11,121 nt of DNA from Alphaproteobacteria bacterium (GCA_021774355.1 JAJFJE010000304.1:1-11121); one strand, 5' to 3'; shown: positions 1-5,577, counted from the first letter of the stretch. Numbers and translations are program-made. The notes: generated by a model not told the origin, from the sequence alone.

Positions 1-234
1 ACCGGCGCCGTCCCCGAGGCGACCGCCAGCGACAGCGCGGCCGCGCCCGCAGGATCAACCCCACGCTTTTTCCCGGCCCATGCGGTCGGCCCCCGCGCCC
101 CGCGCGCGGTTCCGCTCAGCCTGCCGGCCGGGGTGGCTACACCCGACCGCAATTACGACGCGGCGATCCAGGCGATGCAGCGCAATCTGGATCGGTATAA
201 GGGGACCGCCGCCGGCCGGCCGGCAACGCAATAA
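1..234 (+). CDS. 3' end of an unrecognised protein (partial)
   Basis: Frame 1 is open from the first base to a TAA at 232-234, giving the last 77 residues of a protein whose start lies outside the window. The visible part is rich in Ala, Pro and Gly and looks disordered (about residues 1-50). It ends in a more structured, possibly helical stretch, PDRNYDAAIQAMQRNLDRYK, followed by a short polar tail. High GC at third codon positions fits a real coding end, and the stop is followed directly by a dispersed repeat, as expected at a gene border. I do not recognise the family, and no function is proposed. Confidence 0.6.
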   Translation, partial: TGAVPEATASDSAAAPAGSTPRFFPAHAVGPRAPRAVPLSLPAGVATPDRNYDAAIQAMQRNLDRYKGTAAGRPATQ

Positions 235-252
235 CGGCGGCGGAGAACGGCT

Positions 253-319
253 CTAACGTCTTGAAACGGCGCATTTTCGGACGGCGAACCGGATTTCGCT
301 TCGCCGCCAGATGGTCTAG
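253..319 (+). repeat. Dispersed intergenic repeat, copy A
   Basis: These 67 bases align without gaps to 9956-10022; by hand count 53 of 67 positions are identical (about 79%). The conserved core is CTTCGGACGGCGAA-like with a GGATT(T/C)CG(C/T) inner part, and one end is GTCTAG. The inner part can fold on itself (GGCGA...TCGCC arms). Read on the minus strand it begins with CTAGAC and ends with GTTAG, which resembles, from memory, the TCTAGAGCATTTTC-type repeats common between genes in Alphaproteobacteria. It lies between the partial gene and the L,D-transpeptidase gene, and its right end merges into that gene's ribosome binding site. Confidence 0.75.
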
Positions 320-328
320 GATCGGGTC

Positions 329-835
329 ATGCCCGGGCATGTCGAGGTCTTTCCGAACGGCCGACTGATCTGCGGCCCGCTGCAGGCATGGGCCGCCCTC
401 GGGCGCGCCGGCGTGACCGCGGCCAAGCGCGAGGGCGACGGGGCGACCCCGGCCGGCTGCTACCCGTTGCGCCAGGTCTATTATCGCCCCGACCGGCGGG
501 CGCCGCCCCGGACCGGGCTTGCCGTCCGGGCCCTCGAACCGGATGACGGCTGGTGTGATGCGCCCGGTCACCCCGCCTATAATTGCCCGGTCAAGCAGCC
601 CTTTGCCGCCAGCCACGAAAGCCTGTGGCGCGCCGACCATGTCTACGACCTGATCGTGGTGGTGGGATATAATGACCGGCCAGCGGTCGCGGGCCTGGGC
701 AGCGCCATCTTTCTCCATCTCCAGCGTCCCGATCACGGGCCGACGGCCGGCTGTGTCGCCCTCGACCCGGCGGCGCTGGAGACGGTGCTGGCCCTGCTGG
801 GGCCGGGCAGCGTGCTGACGGTGCATCCCGGCTGA
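329..835 (+). CDS. L,D-transpeptidase family protein (YkuD fold), short form
   Basis: The product has 168 residues and is a YkuD/ErfK-type L,D-transpeptidase domain, a family that forms or edits 3-3 peptidoglycan crosslinks or attaches proteins to peptidoglycan using a catalytic cysteine. The N-terminal strand region carries GDGATPAG (36-43), typical of the family. The active-site block runs from His130 (SAIFLH) to Cys142 (PTAGCVAL). The canonical S-H-G-C-x-R motif is here T-A-G-C-V-A, so the residue before Gly and the Arg after Cys differ, a variant I recall in short alphaproteobacterial members. There is no signal peptide or membrane segment, so export is not evident. The ATG at 329 is preceded by AGGA (318-321) seven bases upstream. 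The gene converges on yggS. Substrate and physiological role cannot be read from the sequence. Confidence 0.88.
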   Translation: MPGHVEVFPNGRLICGPLQAWAALGRAGVTAAKREGDGATPAGCYPLRQVYYRPDRRAPPRTGLAVRALEPDDGWCDAPGHPAYNCPVKQPFAASHESLWRADHVYDLIVVVGYNDRPAVAGLGSAIFLHLQRPDHGPTAGCVALDPAALETVLALLGPGSVLTVHPG

Positions 836-836
836 C

Positions 837-854
837 CCGGCGCCGGGGCGCCGG
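837..854. terminator. GC-rich inverted repeat between convergent genes
   Basis: CCGGCGCC and GGCGCCGG form perfect 8-bp arms separated by two bases. They lie in the 25-bp gap between the stop codons of the L,D-transpeptidase gene and yggS. A hairpin here could end transcripts from either side, but there is no T tract on either strand, so an intrinsic terminator is only a possibility. In DNA this rich in GC a palindrome of this size may also arise by chance. Confidence 0.35.
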
Positions 855-860
855 TCGGCC

Positions 861-1553
861 TCAGGCCCGGCGGCCGAAGATGGCGGTGCCGACCCGCACC
901 AGGGTGGCGCCGAATTCGACGGCCCGTTCGTAGTCATGGCTCATGCCCATGGACAGGCCGGCCAGGCCGTTGTCCCGGGCCAACTGGCGCAGCAGGGCAA
1001 AATGCAGGGCCGGTTCCTGGTCGACCGGGGGGATGCACATCAGCCCTTCGACCGCCAGGCCGTAGTCCGTTCTGCAGAGGGTCAGGAAGCGCCCGGTGTC
1101 GCGGGGCAGACAGCCCGCCTTTTGCGGCTCTTCGCCGGTGTTCACCTGGACATAGAGGCGGGGCAGCCGGCCGGATCGGGCGCCCTGGTCGGCCAGGGCC
1201 CGGGCCAGCCTCTCCCGGTCCAGGGTCTGGATCACATCGAACAGGGCGCAGGCATCCTTGACCTTGTTGGTCTGGAGCGGCCCGATCAGATGCAGGTCCA
1301 GCGCCTGATGGGCCTGTTTCAGGGCCGGAAACTTGGCCTCGGCCTCCTGGACACGGTTCTCCCCGAAGCGCCATTGCCCGGCGGCGATGGCCGCCGCAAC
1401 GGCGCCCGCATCATGAGTCTTCGAGACCGCGACCAGGGCGATTTCGGCCGGCGCGCGGCCGACCCGGCGGGCCGCCTTGGCGATGGTAGCCTGGACATGG
1501 CCCAGGCGCTGGGCAAGGCTGCCCGAGGGCGGGGCGGCGAGATCGGTGGTCAT
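861..1553 (-). CDS. yggS: YggS/PROSC-family pyridoxal phosphate homeostasis protein
   Basis: The product has 230 residues, the usual length for the YggS/PLPBP family. This is a single-domain TIM-barrel, fold-type III PLP binder that buffers free pyridoxal phosphate and affects amino-acid and keto-acid balance; no enzymatic reaction is firmly known. The family signatures appear in order: LVAVSKT with the PLP lysine Lys45, FGENRVQEA (63-71), HLIGPLQTNK (88-97), QVNTGEEPQKAG (136-147), GLMCIPP (170-176), and LSMGMSHDYERAVEFGATLVRVGTAIFG near the C terminus, which contains the phosphate-binding region. The ATG at 1553 has no clear Shine-Dalgarno, and the DNA just upstream is a partial copy of the dispersed repeat, so the promoter is not obvious. 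It is divergent from the TenI-like gene. Cytoplasmic. Confidence 0.95.
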   Translation of the reverse strand: MTTDLAAPPSGSLAQRLGHVQATIAKAARRVGRAPAEIALVAVSKTHDAGAVAAAIAAGQWRFGENRVQEAEAKFPALKQAHQALDLHLIGPLQTNKVKDACALFDVIQTLDRERLARALADQGARSGRLPRLYVQVNTGEEPQKAGCLPRDTGRFLTLCRTDYGLAVEGLMCIPPVDQEPALHFALLRQLARDNGLAGLSMGMSHDYERAVEFGATLVRVGTAIFGRRA

Positions 1554-1563
1554 GGCGGCAAGG

Positions 1564-1598
1564 CTAGAGCGTTTTCAGGCAAAGCGGAATCCGCTTAG
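1564..1598 (-). repeat. Partial copy B of the dispersed repeat
   Basis: On the plus strand this segment begins CTAGAGCGTTTTCAGGC and contains GCGGAATCCG, matching the minus-strand reading of copies A and C over roughly half their length, so it is inverted relative to them. It includes a perfect palindrome, AAGCGGA-A-TCCGCTT (1582-1596). The rest of the repeat is missing or too diverged and is replaced by GC-rich sequence leading into 15-bp tandem repeats. It sits 11 bases upstream of the yggS start codon, inside that gene's leader. Confidence 0.6.
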
Positions 1599-1622
1599 CG
1601 CCGGGCCGGCGCGCGCCGGCCC

Positions 1623-1683
1623 GGCGCGGCACGGGGCGGCGCGGCACGGGGCGGCGCGGCACGGGGCGGCGCGGCACGGGGCG
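1623..1683 (+). repeat. 15-bp tandem repeat, about four copies
   Basis: The unit CGGCACGGGGCGGCG is repeated perfectly at 1627, 1642 and 1657, with a partial fourth copy from 1672 and four matching bases before the first. The period is a multiple of three, so the repeat does not shift the reading frame; in the frame of the TenI-like gene it reads as repeated R-H-G-A-A. It lies directly upstream of the proposed GTG start of that gene. Such arrays change copy number easily by slippage. Confidence 0.9.
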
Positions 1684-1692
1684 ACTGCGCTG

Positions 1693-2265
1693 GTGCGGAC
1701 GGCACAGCGCCTGAATGCGGCATCCGGCCGGCGCGACCTGCCGCCCCTGATCCTGCTGACCGACCGGTGGCGTCTGGCCGATCCGGCGGCCGCGGCGGCG
1801 CGCCTGCCCGCCGGCAGCCTGGTGATCCTGCGCGACGGCGACCTGCCCGGGGCCGAGCGCCTGGCCCTGGGCCGCCGCCTGGCGGCGGTGGCGGCCAGGC
1901 GGCGGCTGGGCCTGCTGGTCGCCGGCGATGCGGCGCTTGCGGCCGCTATCGGTGCCCGGGGCTGCCACTGGCCGGAACGGCGCCTGCCGGTCCGGGTGGG
2001 CGGTTTTGCCACCGCGGCCGCCCATTCCCTGGCGGCGCTGCGCCGGGCCGAGCGGGCGGGCGCGGCCGCCGTACTGCTGTCGCCGGTGCTGCCGACGGCC
2101 AGCCATCCCGGGGCGCCCACCCTCGGCCCGGCACGCTTTGCCGCGCTGGTGCGGGCCAGCCGGCTGCCGGTCTATGCGCTGGGCGGGATCGACGGCCGCA
2201 GCGCCCGCCGCCTGGTCGGCAGCGGCGCGGCCGGGCTGGCGGCCATCGGCGCCCTTATGGGCTGA
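1693..2265 (+). CDS. TenI/ThiE-like thiamine phosphate synthase-family protein
   Basis: The domain is the TMP-TENI TIM-barrel fold (190 residues from the proposed GTG). The visible order is PPLILLTDRWRLADP (17-31), GARGCHWPE (88-96), an AAHSLAAL loop (109-116), AVLLSPVLPTASHPGAP (126-142) and VYALGGIDGRSARRL (160-174). True ThiE joins the thiazole and pyrimidine phosphates of thiamine. Here the Q-x-R-x-K motif reads ILRDG, the Gln of the GVHLGQ motif is lost, and the lysine of the T-x-T-K loop is replaced by His138. This fits a TenI-like or otherwise divergent member better than a proven synthase. The start is uncertain: an ATG at 1552 is in frame but would translate a repeat fragment and the tandem array. 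GTG 1693 has only a weak purine-rich GGGG 11 bases upstream. The 3' end overlaps the convergent EVE gene by 11 bases. Confidence 0.8.
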   Translation: MRTAQRLNAASGRRDLPPLILLTDRWRLADPAAAAARLPAGSLVILRDGDLPGAERLALGRRLAAVAARRRLGLLVAGDAALAAAIGARGCHWPERRLPVRVGGFATAAAHSLAALRRAERAGAAAVLLSPVLPTASHPGAPTLGPARFAALVRASRLPVYALGGIDGRSARRLVGSGAAGLAAIGALMG

Positions 2266-2677
2266 TGCCGCCAAGCTGGCAGATATGGCGCCAGGCCGGG
2301 GCCTCGATCGGCATGACGGACAGGCGCGACTGACGGATCAGGGGCAAGCCGGCAAGCGCCGGGTCGGTCTTGACCGCGGCCAGGGTGACCGGTGTTTTCA
2401 GGGCCGTCACCGCGCGAAAATCGACCATCCCGAAGCGTCCCGTGGGATCGGTGTGGTCCGGGTAATATTCCTTGACCACCTCGACCACACCGACGATCTG
2501 CTTCTGGTCGACCGAATGGTAGAAAAACGCCCGGTCCCCGAGGCGCATGGCCTTCAGGTTGTTTGACGCCTGGTGGTTGCGCACGCCGCTCCAGAAGCTG
2601 GTGCCGTCGCGGACCTGATCGTCCCACGACCAGCTCGACGGCTCGCTCTTGACCAGCCAATAGCCCCGGCCGCTCAT
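2255..2677 (-). CDS. EVE domain-containing protein (PUA superfamily)
   Basis: This is a stand-alone EVE domain of 140 residues. The fold belongs to the PUA/YTH superfamily, related to eukaryotic THYN1, and is thought to recognise modified bases; the ligand in bacteria is not settled. The signatures are clear: YWLVKSEPSSWSWDD (6-20), WSGVRNHQASNNLKAMRLGD (29-48), AFFYHSVDQKQIVGVVEVVKEYYPD (50-74) and the C-terminal PLIRQSRLSVMPI (112-124). The start at 2677 is chosen because its ATG overlaps the yciI stop as ATGA and the protein then begins as relatives do. An ATG twelve codons upstream would add residues read out of frame from yciI. There is no independent Shine-Dalgarno, so translation is probably coupled to yciI. 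The stop lies inside the 3' end of the convergent TenI-like gene. Confidence 0.93.
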   Translation of the reverse strand: MSGRGYWLVKSEPSSWSWDDQVRDGTSFWSGVRNHQASNNLKAMRLGDRAFFYHSVDQKQIVGVVEVVKEYYPDHTDPTGRFGMVDFRAVTALKTPVTLAAVKTDPALAGLPLIRQSRLSVMPIEAPAWRHICQLGGISP

Positions 2678-2970
2678 GATGCGGCGGGCGCCCGCTTGAC
2701 GGTGCAGCGCCACGGCCGGATTTCGACCGTCGCGAACAGGCCGGCGGCGTGGAACGGATCGTCGGCGATCAGGGCGTCCAGATCGGCCCGGTCGGCCGCT
2801 TCGAAGATCAGCAGGCTGCCGGTCATGCTCTGGCCGTCGTCGCTGAGGAAGGGACCGGCGAATTCGACCCGGTCAGCGATCCGGTCGAGCCAGGCGAGAT
2901 GGGCACTGCGGCTTTCCTGGCGCAAGGCGCACGCGCCGGGCTTATCGGTACAGATGACGGCGAACAGCAT
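2674..2970 (-). CDS. yciI: YciI family protein (YCII-related domain)
   Basis: The product has 98 residues with a ferredoxin-like alpha-beta YCII domain: MLFAVICTDKPG at the N terminus, AHLAWLDRI with the conserved His24, AGPFLSDDGQSMTGSLLIFEA (38-58), and the typical ADDPFHAAGLFATVEIRPW (69-87). Family members are small, probably dimeric proteins with a His-Asp pair in a pocket; an enzymatic role is suspected but not established for most. The start at 2970 is supported by a strong GGAGGGAG Shine-Dalgarno about eight bases upstream; a longer open frame upstream lacks family similarity. It is the first gene of a two-gene minus-strand unit with the EVE gene (four-base overlap). In related genomes, as I recall, this pair follows gpsA and tsaD, but here another block intervenes. 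Confidence 0.92.
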   Translation of the reverse strand: MLFAVICTDKPGACALRQESRSAHLAWLDRIADRVEFAGPFLSDDGQSMTGSLLIFEAADRADLDALIADDPFHAAGLFATVEIRPWRCTVKRAPAAS

Positions 2971-3070
2971 GACGGCTCCCTCCGGTTTAACCGGGACCCT
3001 AGCACGGCGGGGGGCGGGGCCGTCGAGTGCCACGCTGCATTGCTTGCTGCTGAATCGATCGCGACTTGAT

Positions 3071-3100
3071 TTGCGCAATGGTCCCGGAGACGCCTATGAT
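3071..3100 (+). promoter_or_regulatory. Putative promoter of the TetR-family gene
   Basis: TTGCGC (3071-3076) and TATGAT (3095-3100) are separated by 18 bases and resemble sigma-70 -35 and -10 elements. They would place transcription start roughly 70 bases before the TetR start codon. The assignment rests on pattern only. Confidence 0.4.
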
Positions 3101-3131
3101 TCCGTGATAATTCCGGGGCGTTGCGGTGATG

Positions 3132-3147
3132 GAACGGGGCATCGTTC
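3132..3147. promoter_or_regulatory. Candidate operator: inverted repeat GAACG-N6-CGTTC
   Basis: Perfect 5-bp arms with a 6-bp centre lie between the putative promoter and the TetR start codon. TetR-family regulators often bind 15-20 bp palindromes at their own promoters, so autoregulation is plausible. The arms are short and the site could be chance. A second palindrome, CCGGTT-T-AACCGG, lies at 2982-2994 beside the yciI ribosome binding site. Confidence 0.3.
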
Positions 3148-3174
3148 ACACCGGCACATCGGAAGCGTGGTGGG

Positions 3175-3858
3175 ATGAAGCGTCACGAAGAGATCAAGCA
3201 GGCCATTCTGGCGGCCGCCAAGGAGCGGCTGACCCGTTATGGCTACGGCAAGACGACCATGGCCGAGCTGGCGGGCGACTGCAAGATGTCGGCCGGCAAT
3301 CTCTATCGCTACTTCATGTCCAAGCTGGACATTGCCGAGGAGATCGCCCGGCAGAGCTTTATCCGGACGACCGAACAGCTGCGCGATATCGTGCGGCGGC
3401 CGCAACTGACCGCCGCCGAACGCCTGCGCCGCTTCATACTCGCGGAAATGCGCATCACGTTCGGCGAACTCGATCACGACAGCCATTTTGTGGAAATGGC
3501 GGAAATCGTCGGCCGGGAACGGCCCCATGTCGCCAATGAGGGTCTCGCCCGGGTCCGCTCCCTGATCGCCGAGATCCTCGCCATGGGCAATGCCACCGGC
3601 GAATTCGATATCGCCGACGTCAATTTCACCGCCAAGATGATCCAGTCGGCGACGCTCAAATTTCGCTATCCCCAATTGTTCAGCGACCTGTCCATCGACA
3701 GCCTGGAGCGGGAGGCGGAAGGCGTGGTCGGGCTGCTGCTCGACGGCCTGTGCCGGCGGCCGGCCAGGGGCGCCGCACACCCCCGGAGACGCCGTCGCCG
3801 GTCGCGGTGGCGGGCCGCCATTCGCCGCGCGATCCGGGAGACCCAGCCGTCGGATTAA
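3175..3858 (+). CDS. TetR/AcrR family transcriptional regulator with Arg-rich C-terminal tail
   Basis: The N-terminal domain is a classic TetR helix-turn-helix: IKQAILAAAKERLTRYGYGK (7-26), then TTMAELAGDCKMSAGNLYRY (27-46) and an FMSKLDIAEEIAR helix. The rest (about 60-190) is an all-helical ligand-binding and dimerisation domain with no subfamily signature I can name. The last part (194-221) is extraordinary: 14 arginines in 28 residues, including six in a row (204-209). Typical family members are about 190-215 residues, so this 227-residue protein carries an extra basic tail. The body is visibly lower in GC than its neighbours (hand counts of 52% and 58% in two 60-base blocks, against about 73% in a hemY block). 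The ATG has GGAAG about nine bases upstream. The effector is unknown; the two small membrane-protein genes downstream are the obvious candidate targets. Confidence 0.93.
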   Translation: MKRHEEIKQAILAAAKERLTRYGYGKTTMAELAGDCKMSAGNLYRYFMSKLDIAEEIARQSFIRTTEQLRDIVRRPQLTAAERLRRFILAEMRITFGELDHDSHFVEMAEIVGRERPHVANEGLARVRSLIAEILAMGNATGEFDIADVNFTAKMIQSATLKFRYPQLFSDLSIDSLEREAEGVVGLLLDGLCRRPARGAAHPRRRRRRSRWRAAIRRAIRETQPSD

Positions 3859-4051
3859 TGTGACGGCTGTCATCTTTCATTCATTTCTGGGGCGCCACCG
3901 GGCGGCTGTCGGGCGGGCCCGCCAGGCGCGACGTTTCGGCCCATCGACACCGGCCGAGATCGGCACAAATTAAGCAGACCAAGGGATTCCGGGAACGCCG
4001 CGGGGACGCCGCGGGGGCTTTTGGCCGAGCCCCGGGTGCACCGCAAAAAAG

Positions 4052-4085
4052 CACTTGAAAGTGAATAAAATAGGAATTATTTATT
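4052..4085 (+). promoter_or_regulatory. Putative promoter/operator ahead of the small membrane-protein genes
   Basis: TTGAAA (4055-4060) could be a -35 element, with TATTTA (4078-4083) 17 bases on as a weak -10. The -35 lies inside a palindrome CACTT-GA-AAGTG (4052-4063), and a second inverted repeat AATAAA/TTTATT (4064-4069 and 4080-4085) flanks the spacer. Overlap of a palindrome with a -35 box is a common operator layout. The segment stands out from the surrounding GC-rich DNA. Confidence 0.45.
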
Positions 4086-4130
4086 GTTCATCGTTTCCGT
4101 ACGGGCGCTCCCGAATGTCCCGCCGCCGCT

Positions 4131-4135
4131 GGAGG
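4131..4135 (+). promoter_or_regulatory. Ribosome binding site GGAGG of the 36-aa gene
   Basis: A perfect GGAGG lies five bases before the ATG at 4141. It is the main reason to accept such a short open frame as a gene. Confidence 0.7.
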
Positions 4136-4140
4136 CTACC

Positions 4141-4251
4141 ATGACCAAGCTGTTCCGGAATGCCGTGTTCGCGCGCTTTGCCACCGTGATCGTTCTGGCC
4201 TATGGCGTTGCCCTGGGCGTCCAGATGGCGAGCAATCTCGCCGTCCTGTGA
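4141..4251 (+). CDS. Small single-pass membrane protein, 36 aa, unrecognised
   Basis: The frame from ATG 4141 to TGA 4249-4251 encodes 36 residues. A short basic N terminus (Lys3, Arg6, Arg12) is followed by a continuous hydrophobic run (about 13-36: ATVIVLAYGVALGVQM and on), which predicts an inner-membrane helix with the N terminus in the cytoplasm. The gene is preceded by a perfect GGAGG and by an AT-rich promoter-like region, and is followed after 29 bases by a second small membrane-protein gene in the same direction. I recognise no family. By size and topology it could be a small subunit or regulator of a membrane complex, but nothing in the sequence names a partner. A spurious frame remains possible, though the ribosome binding site argues against it. 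Confidence 0.6.
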   Translation: MTKLFRNAVFARFATVIVLAYGVALGVQMASNLAVL

Positions 4252-4280
4252 TCCACCGGGAGCCGTAGGGGACATTTGCG

Positions 4281-4463
4281 ATGTCAACCGCCGCCAAACA
4301 TCTTGTGACGACCGCCGCGCCGTGGGGCCGCCTCGGCCGCACCCCGGCCCGCCTGCGGGCGGGTGAGGCGGTGGCCTTTGCCGCCCTGACCGCCGCGACG
4401 ATCGCCATGGCCGTCGGGCTTTTCGTCTGGCTGGACCGCGCGGCGGCGACCTTCGCCGGCTGA
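4281..4463 (+). CDS. Small single-pass membrane protein, 60 aa, unrecognised
   Basis: The product has 60 residues. A basic, Pro-containing N-terminal half (Arg17, Arg20, Arg24, Arg26) is followed by one hydrophobic segment (about 30-50: VAFAALTAATIAMAVGLFVW) and a short polar end. This suggests a cytoplasmic N terminus and one membrane helix. The ATG has AGGGGA (4267-4272) eight bases upstream. Third codon positions are mostly G or C, as in real genes of this genome. It probably forms a two-gene unit with the 36-aa gene and may respond to the TetR regulator upstream. Its stop is 30 bases from the tsaD stop, with which it converges. No family is recognised. Confidence 0.6.
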   Translation: MSTAAKHLVTTAAPWGRLGRTPARLRAGEAVAFAALTAATIAMAVGLFVWLDRAAATFAG

Positions 4464-4493
4464 GCCCCGTCCGCAGCGCCCCTTCGCCCCAGG

Positions 4494-5528
4494 CTACGCC
4501 TTCGCCCCGGGGGCGGCGGCCAGGGGGTCCAGGGGCCAACGGGCGCGCGGCGCCACATCCAGCGGGTCGACCAGGCCCAGTTGCAACCGTTCCAGGCCTG
4601 CCCAGGCGATCATGGCGCCATTGTCGGTACACAGCGCCGGCGGCGGCGCCACAAAGGGCACGCCATGCTGCGCGGCCAGGGCTTCGAGACGCCGCCGCAG
4701 CGCGCCATTGGCGGCGACCCCGCCGGCGACCACCAGGGGCATCTTGCCGCTCAAACCCATGGCGCGCTCGGTCCGCTCGATGACCAGGGCGCCGACAACG
4801 TCCTGGAAGGACGCCGCCAGATCCGCCCGGTCCTGCGCGGCAAGGGGCTGGGGCAAGGCCGCCGCGCGCTCCCGCAGGGCGGTCTTCAATCCGGAAAAGG
4901 AAAAATCGCAACCTGGCCGGCCGGCCAGGGGGCGCGGCAGGGAAAACCGTCCGGCATCGCCCCGGGCGGCGGCCCGCTCGACCGCCGGCCCCCCGGGGAA
5001 GCCGAGGTCGAGCAGCTTGGCCGTCTTGTCGAAGGCTTCGCCGATGGCGTCGTCAATCGTGGTGCCCAGGCGGCGATAGCGGCCGACCCCTGCGACCACG
5101 AGCAATTGGCAGTGGCCGCCCGAGACCAGCAGCAGCAGATAGGGAAAGGCCATGCCGCTGACCAGGCGCGGGGTCAGCGCGTGGCCTTCCAGATGGTTCA
5201 CTGCGAGCAGGGGCTTTGCCGCCGCGGCGCAGAGCGCCTTGGCCGTGACCAGACCGACGATGACGCCGCCGATCAGGCCCGGTCCGGCGGTGGCGGCGAT
5301 CCCGTCCACCGCCGACAGGGCGAGGCCGGCCTCGTCCAGGGCCCGGCGGATCAGGCCGTCGAGGGCCGAGACATGGGCCCGGGCGGCGATCTCCGGGACC
5401 ACCCCGCCGAACGCCCGGTGATCCTCGATCTGCGACAGCACCACGTTGGACAGGATGCGCCGGTCGTCGGCGACGACGGCGGCGGCGGTTTCGTCGCAAC
5501 TGGTCTCGATCCCCAGAACCAGGGTCAT
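4494..5528 (-). CDS. tsaD: tRNA N6-adenosine threonylcarbamoyltransferase TsaD
   Basis: TsaD (formerly Gcp/YgjD) transfers the threonylcarbamoyl group from threonylcarbamoyl-AMP to adenosine 37 of ANN-decoding tRNAs, working with TsaB and TsaE in the cytoplasm. The 344 residues match the usual length and motifs: LVLGIETSCDET (3-14), PEIAARAH (45-52), the metal-binding HLEGH with His112 and His116, LVSGGHCQL (134-142), TIDDAIGEAFDK (157-168), DFSFSGLKTAL (208-218), VAGGVAANGALRRRL (267-281) and LCTDNGAMIAWAG with Asp302. ATG 5528 starts the protein exactly at the family N terminus. The frame stays open far upstream, but that part is antisense to hemC. GGAAG lies just before the start. It is divergent from hemC across about 61 bases. 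gpsA, often its downstream neighbour, is not found here. Confidence 0.97.
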   Translation of the reverse strand: MTLVLGIETSCDETAAAVVADDRRILSNVVLSQIEDHRAFGGVVPEIAARAHVSALDGLIRRALDEAGLALSAVDGIAATAGPGLIGGVIVGLVTAKALCAAAAKPLLAVNHLEGHALTPRLVSGMAFPYLLLLVSGGHCQLLVVAGVGRYRRLGTTIDDAIGEAFDKTAKLLDLGFPGGPAVERAAARGDAGRFSLPRPLAGRPGCDFSFSGLKTALRERAAALPQPLAAQDRADLAASFQDVVGALVIERTERAMGLSGKMPLVVAGGVAANGALRRRLEALAAQHGVPFVAPPPALCTDNGAMIAWAGLERLQLGLVDPLDVAPRARWPLDPLAAAPGAKA

Positions 5529-5577
5529 GACTTCCAACCCCATGCTCAAGGTGATAAGTGGGCTCGGGCCTAATAGC

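Larger units (their letters stand above)
3859..4140. other. Noncoding stretch downstream of the TetR gene with small repeats and an AT-rich segment
   Basis: No convincing gene is seen here. It holds a perfect 12-bp palindrome GGCGGGCCCGCC (3912-3923), a perfect 11-bp tandem duplication ACGCCGCGGGG (3995-4005 and 4006-4016), and a short hairpin GGGGCT/AGCCCC (4014-4019 with 4028-4033) without a T tract. About 4043-4092 is strikingly AT-rich for this genome and looks like a promoter region for the small genes that follow. Confidence 0.6.

Noticed and set aside
936..1598. A 220-codon plus-strand frame antisense to yggS
   Set aside because: It lies wholly opposite a clearly identified gene and shows shadow composition.
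1623..1683. Tandem repeats as a CRISPR array
   Set aside because: The 15-bp units are directly adjacent with no spacers, and no cas genes are present.
1477..1692. Upstream starts for the TenI-like gene at 1477 or 1552
   Set aside because: They would translate antisense yggS sequence, a dispersed repeat fragment and a tandem array before any family similarity. The 1552 ATG cannot be fully excluded.
4014..4033. GGGGCT/AGCCCC hairpin as an intrinsic terminator for the TetR gene
   Set aside because: No T tract follows on the plus strand; the A run at 4044-4049 does not form a terminator on the minus strand because it precedes the stem in that direction.
3859..4490. Possible gpsA remnant between tsaD and yciI
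   Set aside because: I looked for the Rossmann start (GAGAWGTALA-like) and C-terminal motifs in the minus-strand frames and saw none.
4081..4911. A 276-codon minus-strand frame covering the small membrane-protein genes
   Set aside because: It runs out of frame through tsaD and has Arg/Gly/Pro shadow composition; no family similarity or ribosome binding site was seen.
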